The notes below the pieces were generated by a model. That model was not told the origin of the DNA. It searched no databases and saw only the letters and a list, made by a program, of their open reading frames with translations. A program made the translations under genes and the position numbers. Source: Owenia fusiformis (Eukaryota > Annelida > Polychaeta > Sabellida > Oweniidae). From it: a stretch of DNA of 64,000 nucleotides. The stretch spans positions 19,287,375 to 19,351,374 of the forward strand of contig CAIIXF020000005.1 of assembly GCA_903813345.2 (NCBI GenBank), in the 5' to 3' direction. Of the stretch, positions 22,790 through 56,200 are shown piece by piece (the stretch's first letter is position 1; each line of letters begins with the position of its first letter).

Positions 22790-24549
22790 TTGTAGTTTGA
22801 TCCTAGACTTGAATAGTGTATGTAAATGAAAGGGCCAATAGATGTCATTCTCATCCTAAATTATTCTTAATTCATGATGATATTTTGGAGCATAAAATTG
22901 ATTGAATTGTATATAAAATCCCTTTCCTGCAAATACAAAATTCTTCACTATTAACCGGTATAAAATAACCCAATCTTAATTGAATAATTGATTGCATTTT
23001 ATTTCTATTCTAAAATTGATAAGAATAGGATTTCCATGATTTTGAGTAATATTATACAAATATTTAATTATATTGAGGTGAATACCTGTGCATCTTTCAC
23101 AAGTGATATTCCACGAAGCTTGAAGGGCTAGTGGAATATCATCTTGTGAAAGTGTCACAGGTATATACCGAAAATAGAATTAAAGATTGGTATTCACCTC
23201 AATAGAATTAAATATTTGTATATTATCCACAAGTTGATATCAATATCTGGACGAGTGAGGGTAGCGAATGAGTGCAGATATTTATATCAATGAGTCATGA
23301 TTACATCACGTAACAATACACATCACAGTGGTGGGAGTTTTCAAATTGTGGATAAATGTGATTTCCATTGAATATTCTCTGCTCACTGAAAACATTTGGT
23401 GTGGATTGCATGTGCGCCCGGTGTGGACCCAGATCATCTTTAAATAATTTATAATATTTTATTACGAAAGCCATGTTGAGTCTTCACCTTAATTGCGTAG
23501 TTGAAACGTAGTCATCATGTAACAATACACATCACAGTGGCGGGAGTTTTCAAATTGTGGATAAATATGATATCCATGGAATATTCTCTGCTCAGTTGAA
23601 ACCTAGTAAAAAGGAAGTTGTGGAAAGTGTGTTTCATTCTATAGCGAGCAACGCATCATGCATCAAACCTCTCTACAATGCATAGATTTGAAAGATATCA
23701 CTTCTCTTTAATGTAACTGAGCCAATCATACAGTGTTGGTGGTGATCAAGATATCAAATTGAATCTTGAAAGTCATCTAGTTTTTGTGTGAGTTTATAAA
23801 AATTGGGAAATGTTTAACAATTATGAGCTCCTCATAAACACAAGGTGCGGATAAGGTTAATGAACTAAATTCTGTTTAAGGGAAACACATCCTGCATCAT
23901 GAAATAAATTTGCTGTTGTGGGGTTAGCTGTGGGGGTACCATTGTTTCTTGACACATTTTCGCACCCTCATGACTTAGTCCTTCATGGGCCTACCAGATA
24001 TAAAAAAATCAGACATAACTAGAACATACATTCACATATACATTTTATTAGTTCAACATATCAATGACATAGGAGTGTAAAAAGATGAATACATGTGCAT
24101 TTGTGAGCAAACATCTTCGTTTCTTGACATCGTGGTATTACACTAACTGTAGAGGCCTTTCAAATACTGAACATACTTTTGAAATAAACCTTTGTTATTA
24201 CAGACAGTACTCAAAAAGTATTCACTTGAAAAATAGCTCTTATTTGGCTTGTCATGGATTTCTCTCTCTGAGAGACCTCTATACAGTGAATGGTGTACCA
24301 ATATCAGAAACAGGAGGAAAAGTTACGAGATTCATATTTAAATATACATAAGTACAATTTGGTATATTTTATATAATATACATTTTCTATGTACATGCTT
24401 GTTTTTAGGGTAGAATTTTAAAATATTTAAGACACTTCCTACACTGTGGAGTACCTAGATCCAGAACACTCGTTATGGGAACAAAATGAATAATATTTTC
24501 ACTATAAAAAATGTATGAATTTAAACCCAGGATGTTTATGGCATTATTA
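22790..24549. other. Gene-poor region with small foldback repeats
   Basis: No gene recognised. A nested foldback lies at about 23060-23212: TTGAGGTGAATACC pairs with GGTATTCACCTCAA, and GATATTCCAC with GTGGAATATC. A second small element at 23222-23356 has ends TTATCCACAAGTT and AATTGTGGATAA. Part of it is repeated at 23512-23600 (the AACAATACACATCACAGTGG... block). The 88-codon frame at 24085-24351 has no recognisable relatives and is probably chance. Confidence 0.5.
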
Positions 24550-24780
24550 TCCCATCGAACGAAATAGAAAAGATATAGGGAACGCCTCCATCCGTATATA
24601 CGTCTGTCCGTACGTCCGTCCGGGCAATAACTCAAATACCGTTGGCCTGCTTTTGTTCATACTTTGTACACATATACCCTATGGGGCTACAAGTTCTGCT
24701 CGAAAGCTATATACTTTGGAAAAATGCCAGCCATGGCTGTTCGATGGGATTTGCTACCCTTTGGCGTTACTGTTGTCTAG
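24550..24780 (+). mobile_element. Helitron-like non-autonomous element, short copy 2
   Basis: This 231-bp copy runs from TCCCATCGAACGAA, preceded by A, to TTGTCTAG, followed by T. It therefore has the A|TC...CTAG|T ends typical of Helitrons. It keeps the GTCCGTCCGGGCAATAACTC segment and the GTTCGATGGGAT end but lacks the tandem core. The subterminal words ATCCCATCGAAC and GTTCGATGGGAT are inverted copies of each other. Confidence 0.75.
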
Positions 24781-25351
24781 TTATAAATGTTAAATGCAAC
24801 CAACAATTCAAGTAAATTGCATTGAAAACAATAGGAGTTGCTTAACTGAAATAATAAAAACATGTTACATGGATTACAAACTGAATCATTCATAATCACC
24901 CAGGTGATCTGTTTCAACCATTTTGTTACCATAACAATATTTAGTGACTTTAAAGTTACTCCACGCTGTCCTAGTTAAACTTAACTGATATTGAAATATA
25001 GACTCAATAGAGTCACATGAATTCTTACATTTTACAAATGATAATTAACTTTACAACAAGAGCATATGTCTGAAATGCCTTTGGATTTCACAATCCAGTA
25101 TAATACGAGTATATCATTTTGGAGAAATTTAAAACTTAACTCTGAATTTGATGTCCCAATAAACATATATAGAGTAAGGAACTTGTCCCTTAAGTGTATA
25201 TCATCAACATCAAATTTTGGTCTAATCCTTAAGGTATTTAGAAGTTGATTTTATATAACTAGATCTTCAAAATGAAATTTGCCACCTTAATCAAAATCAC
25301 CACTGCTACACAATGGAGTCTAATGAAGTCTAAATATAAAATGACACGGTA
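24781..25351. other. Intergenic AT-rich DNA, nothing recognised
   Basis: No exon, RNA gene or clear repeat seen. Confidence 0.35.
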
Positions 25352-26276
25352 TAGTCAGAAACCCATGTCTCTCTATCGTTTCAAAAAATTTACCCAACGT
25401 ATCGGTCTCTGTTAATTTATGGCATCCATACTTTTTTGAAAGGTAACACTTTGAGGCTCAATTTTTTGCCGGATGCCCTTGCAAACTCTCATTGGTTGCT
25501 CTGTATTGTAGCATTCTGTTACCATAGTTACGCATCTATTGACATCTTACCTTGGAATCTTAAATCATTTGTAACTTTGTCATTATTTGGCTTATAGAGA
25601 TGATATTGGTATCAAATTAAACCTAATTAAATTTCCCATAACGTTATGATATTCAATTATGCAAATTAGTTCATTTGCATAAATTGTGACGTCATCAATC
25701 AATTTTTGATTCAGAATTTTCAAGTATAGCAACGTATCTATTAGAACTGAGGCCGTATGTCAGAATTTCTGCAAAGTTTGGTCCTTTAGACTATAAGAAG
25801 AAGGTATAAGCAACATAAAAGTGAAAACAGATTCAAAATTGGATCAGTATTACCAAAGCTATTAAACTTTCGAGGCAGCTACTGTGAACGTCATTATTTG
25901 ACAATTATATTCAGACATCTTACCATGGATGTTTAAAATGTTTGTAGCTTTGTCATTATTTGGTCTATAGAAATGATATTGGTATCAAATTAAACCTTAT
26001 TTCCTGTATGATTACAATATTCAATTATGCAAATTAGCTAATCTGCATAAATTGTGATGTCATCAATCAATTTTTGTTCAGAATATCCCAGTTTAGCAAC
26101 ATATATATTAGAACTTAGGCTGTATGACAGAATGTGTGTATAATTTTGACTTTTATTTGATGAGTGGAAGATATAGGCAACATTCAAGAGACGACAGATT
26201 CAAAATTGGATCAGAATTAGCAAAGTTATTCAGCTTTTTGGGCATCTACTGTGAACGTCATTGTTTTACAATTATA
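25352..26276 (+). repeat. Interspersed repeat, left copy of an inverted pair
   Basis: It begins AGTCAGAAACCCATGTCTCT, has a head of about 190 bp, then two diverged tandem units of about 350 bp (starting GACATCTTACC... TTTGTCATTATTTGG and ending GTGAACGTCATT). The whole segment is repeated in inverted orientation at 30172-31088. It has no coding capacity and no clear target duplication. Confidence 0.8.
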
Positions 26277-28573
26277 AAAAATATTACAATAACGAAAAAA
26301 AAGAAACAAACATAGTTGTTTCAATCTTATTGAGTAAAAATGTACATGACTTGTTCATATTTTTCCATTGAACTGAACATGTAAGTGTGTGGATATGTTA
26401 TATGTATTTTGACTATCATTCGCAGGGGTCAAAATCGTGTGATCTTGATCCTGTATTTCAAAATCCAATTTTATAATTCACCATATACTGTCAATGATCC
26501 ATATGAATACATAGTAATGCTTTAATTATGCTTTTTTGACATATGTTGACAAATGTACATATCAATATTTACAAAATTTATATGGAGGAGTATTCCTGGT
26601 TTCATTTGATTTCTAACATGTGATAAAGCTGAAAACAAAATTTTGTTGATATTTGGACATAAGCTAAATAAATCTTAATTACCATTTTATATTCAAAATA
26701 CAGATAAGAGAGTCAACTTTAGAACTTAGATATTAACATTTCCATCTCATGTCCCAATGTGTCAATTATTGAGGGAGTCACATCACACCCTCCAGGATGC
26801 ATTCCTTTGATGGAGCTGTCACACTTAGGGCTTGTAGCTCATCATTCACCACCATGTGAATACTTTCTGACAGATGGCAGGGTACAGCATGAATACAGGG
26901 TGGGCAAAACAAATAGTTTTACAAAAAGATATCCCCATCACACCAAATAAAAAGTAAATTAATTTTAAAAAAAAACAATACCCAAAATAAGTCAATTGGT
27001 GGCAAATGGCGAGCCCACACAGTTAATGTGACAACTACTTAAGGGAATTTTTTAACCTTCAAAATCCTTGGTGATTCAACCTTAGAATGGTTTATGTTAT
27101 AGCTTTGCTGAAAATGGACTATAAGCAGAAAGAAGGTACTTCGGGAAGCAAAATGAAAAGTTTAATTTTACATAGTATAACCTCTTTGATATGCAATGAA
27201 AAATGATGACAAAATCCATATAAAGAGCTCAGTAGTAGTACTAGTAATCCTGAAATTAAAGTGTATTGATCGAAATAGCCACAAAGAAAAAATGCCCTTT
27301 AAAATATATTTGAAGTGATTTTTGTAGGACTTTAACTAACCCTTCCTACATCTACATATAGTTTTCCTACATCTAACTCTTATGGAAGTGGAAGTGGTAT
27401 AGGACTTATAATCTGAACTTGTTTTAAAGGGTTTCCAAAATATGAAATATGTAAAAATCTATGAAAAAATATGAGTCTCAAATGGATGGATTTCAGGTAT
27501 ATCCCAAAGAGTATGGATACCATTCAAAACTGAGAACAGTAACAACAGGAGATTTTAGCGCAAAATATAGGAGTTAATCACGTAGTATGATTGACAGAGG
27601 TTGAATAAACTATTTTAATACATATTTTTTATAGCTTAGAAGCTTTAATATGGAATGAAAATAGCATACGGTATGTAGTTAAGGGAGCATAGATTGCAAT
27701 TCTGAACGAAGACCAGTACAAGATATTGTTTCATTGCAAGGATTTAAATTATTTTCAGACAAGGGTTTCTGAAGATCTGATCAATATAACAGATTATATC
27801 AAAAAGTCATAGATGTACATGCCTGAATGTTAGGGCAGTTATCCAAAAGTCAACACAATAAGATATGCTGAGAGGAGCTGAATCAAAGTCACATCTATAG
27901 ATGATGTTAACAAGGAGATTAATGTCACACACATGATATTTGGGAGTCAAATCACACTGGTGAGGTGAACATGGATTCATGGAGATGTGACAAAGATCAT
28001 GGAAACGTTTAATTTCAGTTGAAATAGATTTAAATTATAGAGGTTGCCATCTGGTTCTGCAGTTCATGCAAATTATGTCTAGATCATCTAATCACTTCAG
28101 CTACTGCAGCCAAGCACCAAACACGTACTATTTTTTATTATTATTAATGGGAATTTAAATTAAGAATAAAAAGCATCATGAAAGTCACCACTGAAATAGA
28201 TACATAAGAACAATTCAACCACGCCATATGGGTCCAAGACATGGGTAATGCTAAATGAATATCAATGTTACATATACATGTAGATGGTTATAACATGAAT
28301 GAATGCCATATAGGTGATTTTAACGTGGATATTACCCTGCTTGCAGAGTCTAGTTAAACTACGAAGACGAAGCTCTCTTTTAAGAAGTGAAGTCAAATGA
28401 ATGCAAAGGGTACGCGGATATCAATGTCACACTGATGACATTAAATCAGTGTCATATGGATGTAGAAACTCTCGGGTTAAAGCCCTCACTATTTATTTCT
28501 ACGCTTCATTAACACTTAATATAAAAATGCAATGGTATCTATAAACTATGATAGGTTGGTATGATAAATAATA
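26277..28573. other. Spacer between inverted repeats, no clear gene
   Basis: AT-rich DNA without a recognised gene. A short open stretch on the minus strand near 26727-26843 (HPGGCDVTPSIID...) has the feel of a protein C-terminus. It is closed upstream by two stop codons and has no good splice acceptor, so I do not call it. Confidence 0.35.
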
Positions 28574-29538
28574 CAAGGTGTCTCAAAAAATGTACCTAAA
28601 AGTATATAAACGGCACAGTTAAACTAATCAATATTTTCAGACATTTTTGAATGGTCATGTTGCTGAAGCATGTACGTTTCCTTCCCGATACAAAGTTTTT
28701 AGTTCAGTCTTGCCTTTTTGATGATTTAACACTTTACTTTTTACTTCATATTTCAATGACAGCCTGTATCCTTGTGCTACATTGTTCATCACATTTGATA
28801 ATGTTTCAGGTGGAATATTTTGAATTTCTCTTTGGGTGTTGGCCTTGTGTTGTTCTAGGTCTTTAGGGTTGGGATTAGCTTAACATGTTCCTTCAAATAG
28901 CCCCAGAGAAAGAAGTTCCAAGGTTGAAGATGGCAGAACAATCACAGAGAACCAGGTTAATTATCGTCAAATGATTTAGCGGTTAATTGATAATGGAGTT
29001 CCATCTGCCAGAGTTACAGAGACTGAATGTTATCCAAATGAGAACACTGTGGTTCCAGACAATTTGAGCCCCTCCATGTACAGCAATGGCCACACAAAAA
29101 TTCCCATGAAAGGAGTTTCTTCTCTCTGCATATAGACATTGTGAGGGCCTCCCTATTCAACAGATTTGACACCCCAAACATTTTCTCTGGGATAACTTCA
29201 AGAACCATGTTTATGCTTATCCCAAGCCAAGAGACATAGAACAACTTGAGATCAACATGTGAAAGGAAATTCAAAACATTCCACCAGAAACATTATCATA
29301 TATGATAAACAATGTAGCAGTAAGGATGCAGGCTTTTATCAAAATGTAAGGAGGTTAAATTAAACACATGGTATAAATAGGGTCAAAAAGCATCAAAAAG
29401 GCAAGACTGAACTAAAAAGTTAGTATTGGAGAGAAAACGTACATGCTTTTCCTAAATGACCATGCAAAAAATATCTTAAAATATTGATTGATTTATCTTT
29501 GCTGTTGATATACCTTTGGGTACATTTTTGAGACACCC
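28574..29538 (+). mobile_element. Degenerate mariner-like transposon
   Basis: Inverted ends of about 100-110 bp (CAAGGTGTCTCAAAAAATGT at the left, the complement ending GAGACACCC at the right) are flanked by TA. On the plus strand a broken transposase C-terminus can be read. A PPYSTDLTPQTF stretch near 29145-29180 corresponds to the family's SPDLTPxDFFLWG motif. After frame changes, NIPPETLSYMINNVAVRMQ follows at about 29274-29349 and ends in a stop. Frameshifts and stops make it a relic. Confidence 0.8.
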
Positions 29539-30171
29539 TAGAAAATAAAAATTGTATCTTTCATGTCACTGCCAGTAATCTGACAAAATGAGTGAAGGGA
29601 GCCGATTTCTGCTAGAAAATTCAACAAATAAGATTTATTTCTTCAAAAAGCATTTAGTATGGTAAAATCAGTTAGGTGTTAGGTGTAAGAATGGCACAAC
29701 GTCATCAGCAGTCATCGTCATAACAATATGTCACCGCTTTTGGTGGTGACATGAAAAACAGCAATGATATAATCTATAATAATATAATATAAATGTTTAA
29801 AAATTCATGTAGATGTTCACTGCTTGAATCGCAGAACAAATATTGATGTTTGACCAGGCATGATGTTTCATCTCTTTAAATAGATTGACCCCCTATGAAG
29901 CAAATCAGTTTAAAAATTATAGATTACATAACAGATTTCACAATATCATTCACCCGTTCACTAACTGATTAATCCATAACTTTCTCACAAACAATAAATC
30001 ATGTTACAAAATCAAAAAAACTGTTTTGACCCCTGTCAATAATAGTCAAAATTATAAATACTTGTATCATTTCTATACACCAACTAATTCAGTGACATGG
30101 AAAATATATAGATTTCACTCAATAAGCTTGAATCAGCATTGTTTCATTTTTGTTATTTCAGTGTTTTACTT
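29539..30171. other. Intergenic DNA, nothing recognised
   Basis: AT-rich. It contains one copy of the recurring ATGTCACC...GGTGGTGACAT foldback word near 29730-29753. Confidence 0.35.
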
Positions 30172-31088
30172 TTGATTGTCAAATAGTAATATTCATAGTA
30201 GCTGCCTCAAAAGCTGAATTACTTAGCTAATACTAATTCATTTTTGAATCATTTTTATGTTGCTCATACCTCTTCCACTCATAGAATAAATGACAAACTA
30301 TGCAGAAACTATGCCATACAACCTTGGATCTAATAAATATGTTGCTATACTTGGAAGTTCTGAACTAAAAATAGGATGACATAATAATTTATGCAAATTA
30401 GCTAATTTGCATAATTGAATATCGTTTCCATACCGATTATTCAATTAGGATCAATTCGATACCAAGATCTCCTTTTAATAGACCAAATAATGACAAAGCT
30501 ACCAAACATATCAATTCTTAGGTAAGATGTTTAAAGTTAATTGTTCAGTGATAACGTTCATGGTAGCTGCCTAAAAAGCTTAATAACTTTGTTAGTTTTG
30601 ATCCAATTTTGAATCTGTTTTCACTTTTATGTTGCTTAAACCTTCTGCTCATAGAATAAAAGTCATAACATTGAAGAAATTCTACCGTACAGCTTCAGTT
30701 CTTAAAGATACATTGCTATACTTGAAAATTCTGAACCAAAAATAGATTCATGACGTCACAATTTATGCAAATGAGCTAATTTGCATAATTGAATATTATA
30801 ATTATGTGGGAAATTTATTTAGGTTTAATTTGATACCAATATCATTTCTATAGACAAAATAATGACAAAGCTACAAATGATTTAAGATTCCAAGGTAAGA
30901 TGTCTATAGATGCGTAACCATGGTAACGGAATGCTACAATACAGAGCAACCAATGAGAGTTTGCAAGGGCATCCGGCAGAAAATTGAACCTCAAAGTGTC
31001 ACCTTTCAAAAATGGATGCCATAAATTAACAGAGACCGATACGTTGGGTAAATTTTTTGAAACGATAGAGAGGCATGGGTTTCTGACT
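30172..31088 (-). repeat. Interspersed repeat, right copy of the inverted pair
   Basis: This is the reverse complement of the segment at 25352-26276, with the same head (ending ...GGGTTTCTGACT at 31088) and the same two ~350-bp tandem units. The copies are diverged by point changes and small indels. Open frames within it, such as 30848-31153, follow the repeat and are not genes. Confidence 0.8.
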
Positions 31089-33821
31089 AGTAGTACATGG
31101 ATGAATATTTCAAAAAGAAGAAAAATACAGTATATACAAAATAGAAGTTTCAACAGTCAATAACAATTAAATATTATAATTTCCTATTCAATTGGAACAA
31201 ATATAGCATTTGGTCCTCTTAAGGTAACTAACTTGTTAAGGAGGCTACTTAGACTGTTTTCTCAAGGTGGATAATTGACTGGTTACTTAGGTGGGTGACT
31301 AGGTATGTGGTCCATTTTTAAGGTGGGTTACATGTTAAGCATTCAATAGTTCCAATCATCATGTCATGAATGCTCCATGAAAAATATCTCGTGAGAAAAT
31401 TACGAAATAGATACCATACATGATAACTTTCAATAATTATATGTATTATTGTTGTCATTAAAGCCCCTTCAGGATAAGTTTTTTACATGAACATTTTCAA
31501 CAAAATGATGACCAGGCTCATTTCTTTTACTCTAAATTGGTGATTAGAAGAAAAGTTCTTCAATCCTAAAACACTTGTTGGGATTGGAAGATAAAAAATA
31601 GCATGATCCACATAGCAGACAAATCAGAACTTACAATCCCACCCTGTGTAGAAGGGCCAGAGATATGATGGGGTGACCCTGTATAAAGGAACATTGCTAA
31701 ACAGACATTGCAGTGGTCTACAAAACTTGAGGATAGTTCATCCTTGAGAATAGTACACTGTTTAAAATATCTTAACCTTCCTGTTATTTACAAATGAAAA
31801 CTTGATAGTGCAGTACAGGGAGGTATATTATCTTCCGTGTAAGGATAGTTTAGTATTAGCTCCTTGTATTGCTCCTCATTCTCAACCTATCAAAGGGTCT
31901 GGGAAAAAATACATATGGGGTAATAAGAGTCTAGGATTGTATTAAGAAGAGGTGTGTCAGGTGACCCAGAACTCTGGTTTTCATTCAAGCCTATCAATGA
32001 GCTGATAAATAAAGACCCATCCTGGCTAAATCAACCCGTCCCATACTTGACTCAACATACTGAACTAACACCTGCGCTCAGTGAACTGTGACTAGAGTCA
32101 TACAAAAGTTATATCATATCAATCTTGAAAATTTGAAAATACAATTTCTTTACGAGGATAACATAATGAATGAGAGATTGAACTGCATCATGTTAAACAA
32201 TGACATCTCATTTGTTGTCAGCCATGAGATGTTTCTGGTGAACTATGATGAGTATCAGAATGAATGAACCATGTCATTACTGCCACTCCTCAATCAACAG
32301 CAAGAAGGGCAGGGGGTTTCCATAGTTTTGATGCAAGACTATAATGCAGCTTCAAAAACTTTGATCAATTGAAAATATCATGATACTAAATTAGAATGAA
32401 AATGGATAAATTTGCCACTGCTTGAGATGTAGTCTAAAGTGCATTGGTATGAATCCCCAGATTGTGTCATATATTTTCTATTATATATTGCATCATTAAT
32501 AAGCTTATCAGCTATCTTCCTTATCTAAACATAATTCGGATGTTATCCAAAGTCCAGTCATCCAATCTGCTTGATTTTTACACAGTAATATACTTAATGT
32601 TCCTGGTAATATTATACATCGTGTAATTCAGTTTTTTACTTTTCAACTCTATAGTAAAACCTGTACAAGTGGACACCTTTTATATATAAACACCTCAAAA
32701 CATCAAGTCTTTTAGCAAACACTTCTCAAAAGAGATCAACTCAAAATGTTAACACTTTTAGTTCCAGACAGAATTATGTGAAAACCTTGTATACGCGAAC
32801 ACATGAATCAATCTAAGCTGTTCTTTCTTTCCACAGGTTTTACTATATAGCCCAATCTGAGATGTACTTATAAGTGTAAATGTTTTGGTTCACAATAGCT
32901 TACATGTCATGTATTGCCAGTTGTTACTCAAACTGTTTGTCTCTGAAATCTCAGTGAACACTATAAATACATTTCAAATATTGCAATTGTTTCAATCAAT
33001 TAAATTGTCTCAATGGTTACATTATTTCCTTCTTTTCAATGTGTCTATCATTTCAACTGCTTCAATCTTTTAGTCTAAAACAACATGTCAAAATTGCTGT
33101 TTCATCTCTACTTTGAAAGACCTGGATATGCTCAAGCTTTAGACTAAACGGTGAAACAACTGAAACATAAATCAAGCAGGATTCACTTCCATTTCAAGCA
33201 ATTCACCTGCGAGGATATTCAGGACTTTAACTTTAAACTGAAAAAATCTTTGAACTCTTAATCACCTGTCATGGTACCTTTCAATGCTGGACTAGTGAAC
33301 ACAGATTGGAAGTAGCCCTCATAAAACCCTGTGACTGAAACTTTAATTGTGCGTAGAAATAAAGGCAATATTTTAGCAATTATTGTTCTTCATTGAATAT
33401 TAGCGCTCATAAGGCAGGTATAGTGCTATACCTATTAATTATTTTATTACATACTGTATTCACTGTTGTTCCTTGTTTTAAGACTTGTGAAAACAAAATA
33501 TTACATGGTACATTTCCCTTTCACAAATTTCAGCCCAAGAAATATGTAATAATTAAAATTAAAAAAATTGCTTTTCATCTTATTGAATGCTTGTAAAGAT
33601 CATTCTAAGCAAACTAGCCTCAAACGTAACATTACAATTCAAAATGCAAATATCAGTCTTTTAACCCTTTCATTCCTGTGGCATAATATACACATCTCAG
33701 TTCATTAACTCTTTCTTGTCTGAGGCCAGTTCTCAGGCATATATCCTTTAAGTTGTTAACCCTTTGCCTGGGATTGAAAGCCAGCATTAACCCTTTAGAA
33801 GCCATGACTACAATAGTCCCC
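31089..33821. other. 3' flank of the kinase gene with a pogo-like MITE
   Basis: No gene recognised. It probably contains the 3' untranslated region of the kinase gene. A minus-strand AATAAA (33448-33443) is a possible poly(A) signal. A small element at 32650-32847 has inverted ends TATAGTAAAACCTGT and ACAGGTTTTACTATA, resembling pogo/Tigger termini. Confidence 0.45.
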
Positions 33822-53243
<19,422 letters not shown>

Positions 53244-56200
53244 CTGAAAGTACATAAAAACATAATAAAGACATGATAGACAAGGCATTTTGAAAACAAC
53301 TCACATACTCATTGTGCTTTATTCCGGTGAAATCGCACAAAAATCATATAGCACAACGTATGTATATTTAGTGCTATCAACATGTTTATCTATTTAATGT
53401 ACATGTTCATGTAATGTACATGTAAATGTATATAATTATTCTTAAGATCTAGAGTTATGCAAATTTTAACATGGTTTCATTAAGTGAAAATGGAGTAACT
53501 CTGAGCTATGAGGTAGTACTGTCTCATTCAAGAGCTTACTCAGAGAGTAAAAATGCTAAAAATGAGATTCCACCCAACCACCCATCTATTTGATTATAGT
53601 ATGGCATTTTTAGGTCCGATAAAAGCAGTTTTTCCCAATGTTTTATATAATACTGGCATGTTTCATGTGTTATCTGAAAATTTCAAGAAATGCCTAAGAG
53701 TTTTATTGTTTAGGTTATAATGACCGAAGTTCTGATAGTCTAGCTTATTACTGTACATAGAAATCAATTGATTCACTTCTCTTGGATGTTATGCAATGAA
53801 TGAATCAATAAGTCATTATATAAATTAAACAAGCTACATATTCCTTTAACAAGCTTGGGATTTGGTAGACAGAATATAATTTTGAAATATTTCTAACCTG
53901 TTGCATCAAGATATCTCCATACAGTATTATATCTTACAGGATTTAATTGTAAACATCACATCCAAACTTTTCTATTTATCATATATTTTCAACAGTTATC
54001 CTACTAGCTTAAAGTTTTGCTTTGAGAAGTATGTATATAAAATACTTGATTAAATATTACTTCCATAATTGAGACGTTCAATGTACAGTGTATATATATT
54101 TATATAAGAGAAATGTTCTAATATGCAGGTTTTACTGTGCTTGTGTAACATTCCAAGCAGTTATCACACATCAAAATGTTAACTACTGACTGGCTACCTG
54201 TATGACTCAGAATCATCACATTACCCTTTGCCAGAAAATCCCATACTCTCCATATGACTGATAATCCTCTAAATTCTGAGCCAATAAGAGCTTACTATGA
54301 TTCTTTACATATGTACATATTTGTGTCATTGTATAGTGCTCCCTGATTGGTTATATGCTTAATGCTCCATACTAGTCAGAGGGCATTATACAAGCCAATC
54401 AGCTCAGGGTAAAATTACTTTTCTACTAAGAAGATAGATGAGCCAGACTCTGAAAACTGTCAGTTGGTATGAACCAGTTAGGAACTTCTACTCATCAACA
54501 TGGGTTACAAGAGTGTTTTGCTAAAGGGGTCTTGATAATATTACACGACTGACCACAATATACCACAGAAAAAACAATCAAAGCCCCCTTGGACTTTTGT
54601 GCATGTTGAGCTATACAACATATTCGTCTTTTTACAAAGGAAGAAGTCCCAAATTCGCTGCTAATTTTGTGACTGTCCATCCGATCAAATAACTTTCATA
54701 TTAAATATAATGAAGATATGTTAAGGTAAAGCCAAGCAGAATGAGAAATTTTGACCCATGTATAACTATACAGATCTGTAGCCAGGAGGGGGAGGGAGGG
54801 GTCTGAGTAAACCCCCTGGCCAAAACTTCTTTCAAAATCATGCAGCTTTTCACAATTTTGACATGCAATTTTCACAATTTTGAGCACTTTTCAAGTGATT
54901 TTGGAGCAAGATCTTCAAATATGAACCCTCCTGGAGTTGCTTAAAACTGAAACTTGCTAAGAAAAAGCTGGATACAGGCCTGCTTTTTTGAAACCCAAAT
55001 ATGCCACCCACCTTTGCACACCTTAATAAGACTACATTGGAATAACACAGCAATTTATTGTATTGAAGTGGAAGTTGTTATTGAAAACAAAATACTTTGA
55101 ATCCTTGTCAGAATTTGGAAATACTTTGCTAGGTTAACCGAGTGGCTGACACTTTGTACCACTTGTGAAAAAATGTTAGCAAGTTCTATTAATAAAATCC
55201 AATGTTTCATTCGATTGCCATAAAAGTTGAATATATGTAAAATCATTTCTCTGTTAGCTTTTATACAATCTAACAAATGATCAAAAAGCACTGTAATTAT
55301 AAAATACAGTAAAACCTTTAAAGTAAAGAGGCACACCTCTTTATATAAAACACCTCTGTAAGTGAAGCACTTCTGTTAGTAAAACACCTCTCTAGGTACA
55401 GAATACTTCACAGTTCTGTCATACACTTACTAAATATATAAATTGAACCAAACATCTAAAAGTGGAGCACTACTACTTTGAGGTACCTAAGGTGGTCTTA
55501 TTATACAGGTTTTACTGTACTTACGTTAAATCAATTTATGTAGACTTATCAAGAGTCCAAAAGTTTGCTTCAAGATTACATAGGCCTTGACTAACAGCAC
55601 AAATACACTGTGTGTTTCCAATCAACTTAGAAATGATAAAGATAAAATGCATAATCTTGTTAAATATAATCAATCTTGTAGCCAAAATAACCAATTTTGT
55701 TTGAAGATAATCTGAAGCTCGTTCCTGAGATTTTATCTGCTATTTGAGTGTAGTTTCTTTTTCTAATGTAGTGGTGCATGGTTTCAAATGTAAATCCAAT
55801 AATATTGTAATGTCATATAATAATATGACACGATGATGCCATTCCAATTTTTATTAATTTCATCTTCAAAGTATTGATATTTCAAAAACAGCATTGCAGC
55901 TGATGACATGAAAACATCAGTTAATGAAAACAAAGGCAAATAATATTGTAATTAATTTGTTCTGTTGGTCTAGTTGGCCTTTTATTCAACATTTCATCGA
56001 AACCAAACAATACTAATGAATAACATACCATAGTAGGCTATAGTAGAGTCATTGGCTTTTCGAACCCCTATAAATCATTGCTGATTTGGCTGGCAGATCA
56101 TAGATATACATACCATACGTATAAGTCATAAAATATCAATCTACATGCAGAATGAAACTTGCCATAAAACATCATTTCTAGTATACTTTATTTCTACAAA

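Noticed and set aside
24085-24351. 88-codon open frame as a small gene
   Set aside because: No homology or motif recognised, and it lies in repeat-rich intergenic DNA.
26727-26843. Possible last exon on the minus strand (HPGGCDVTPSIIDTLG...)
   Set aside because: Two stop codons close the frame just upstream, no good acceptor is present after them and no partner exons were found.
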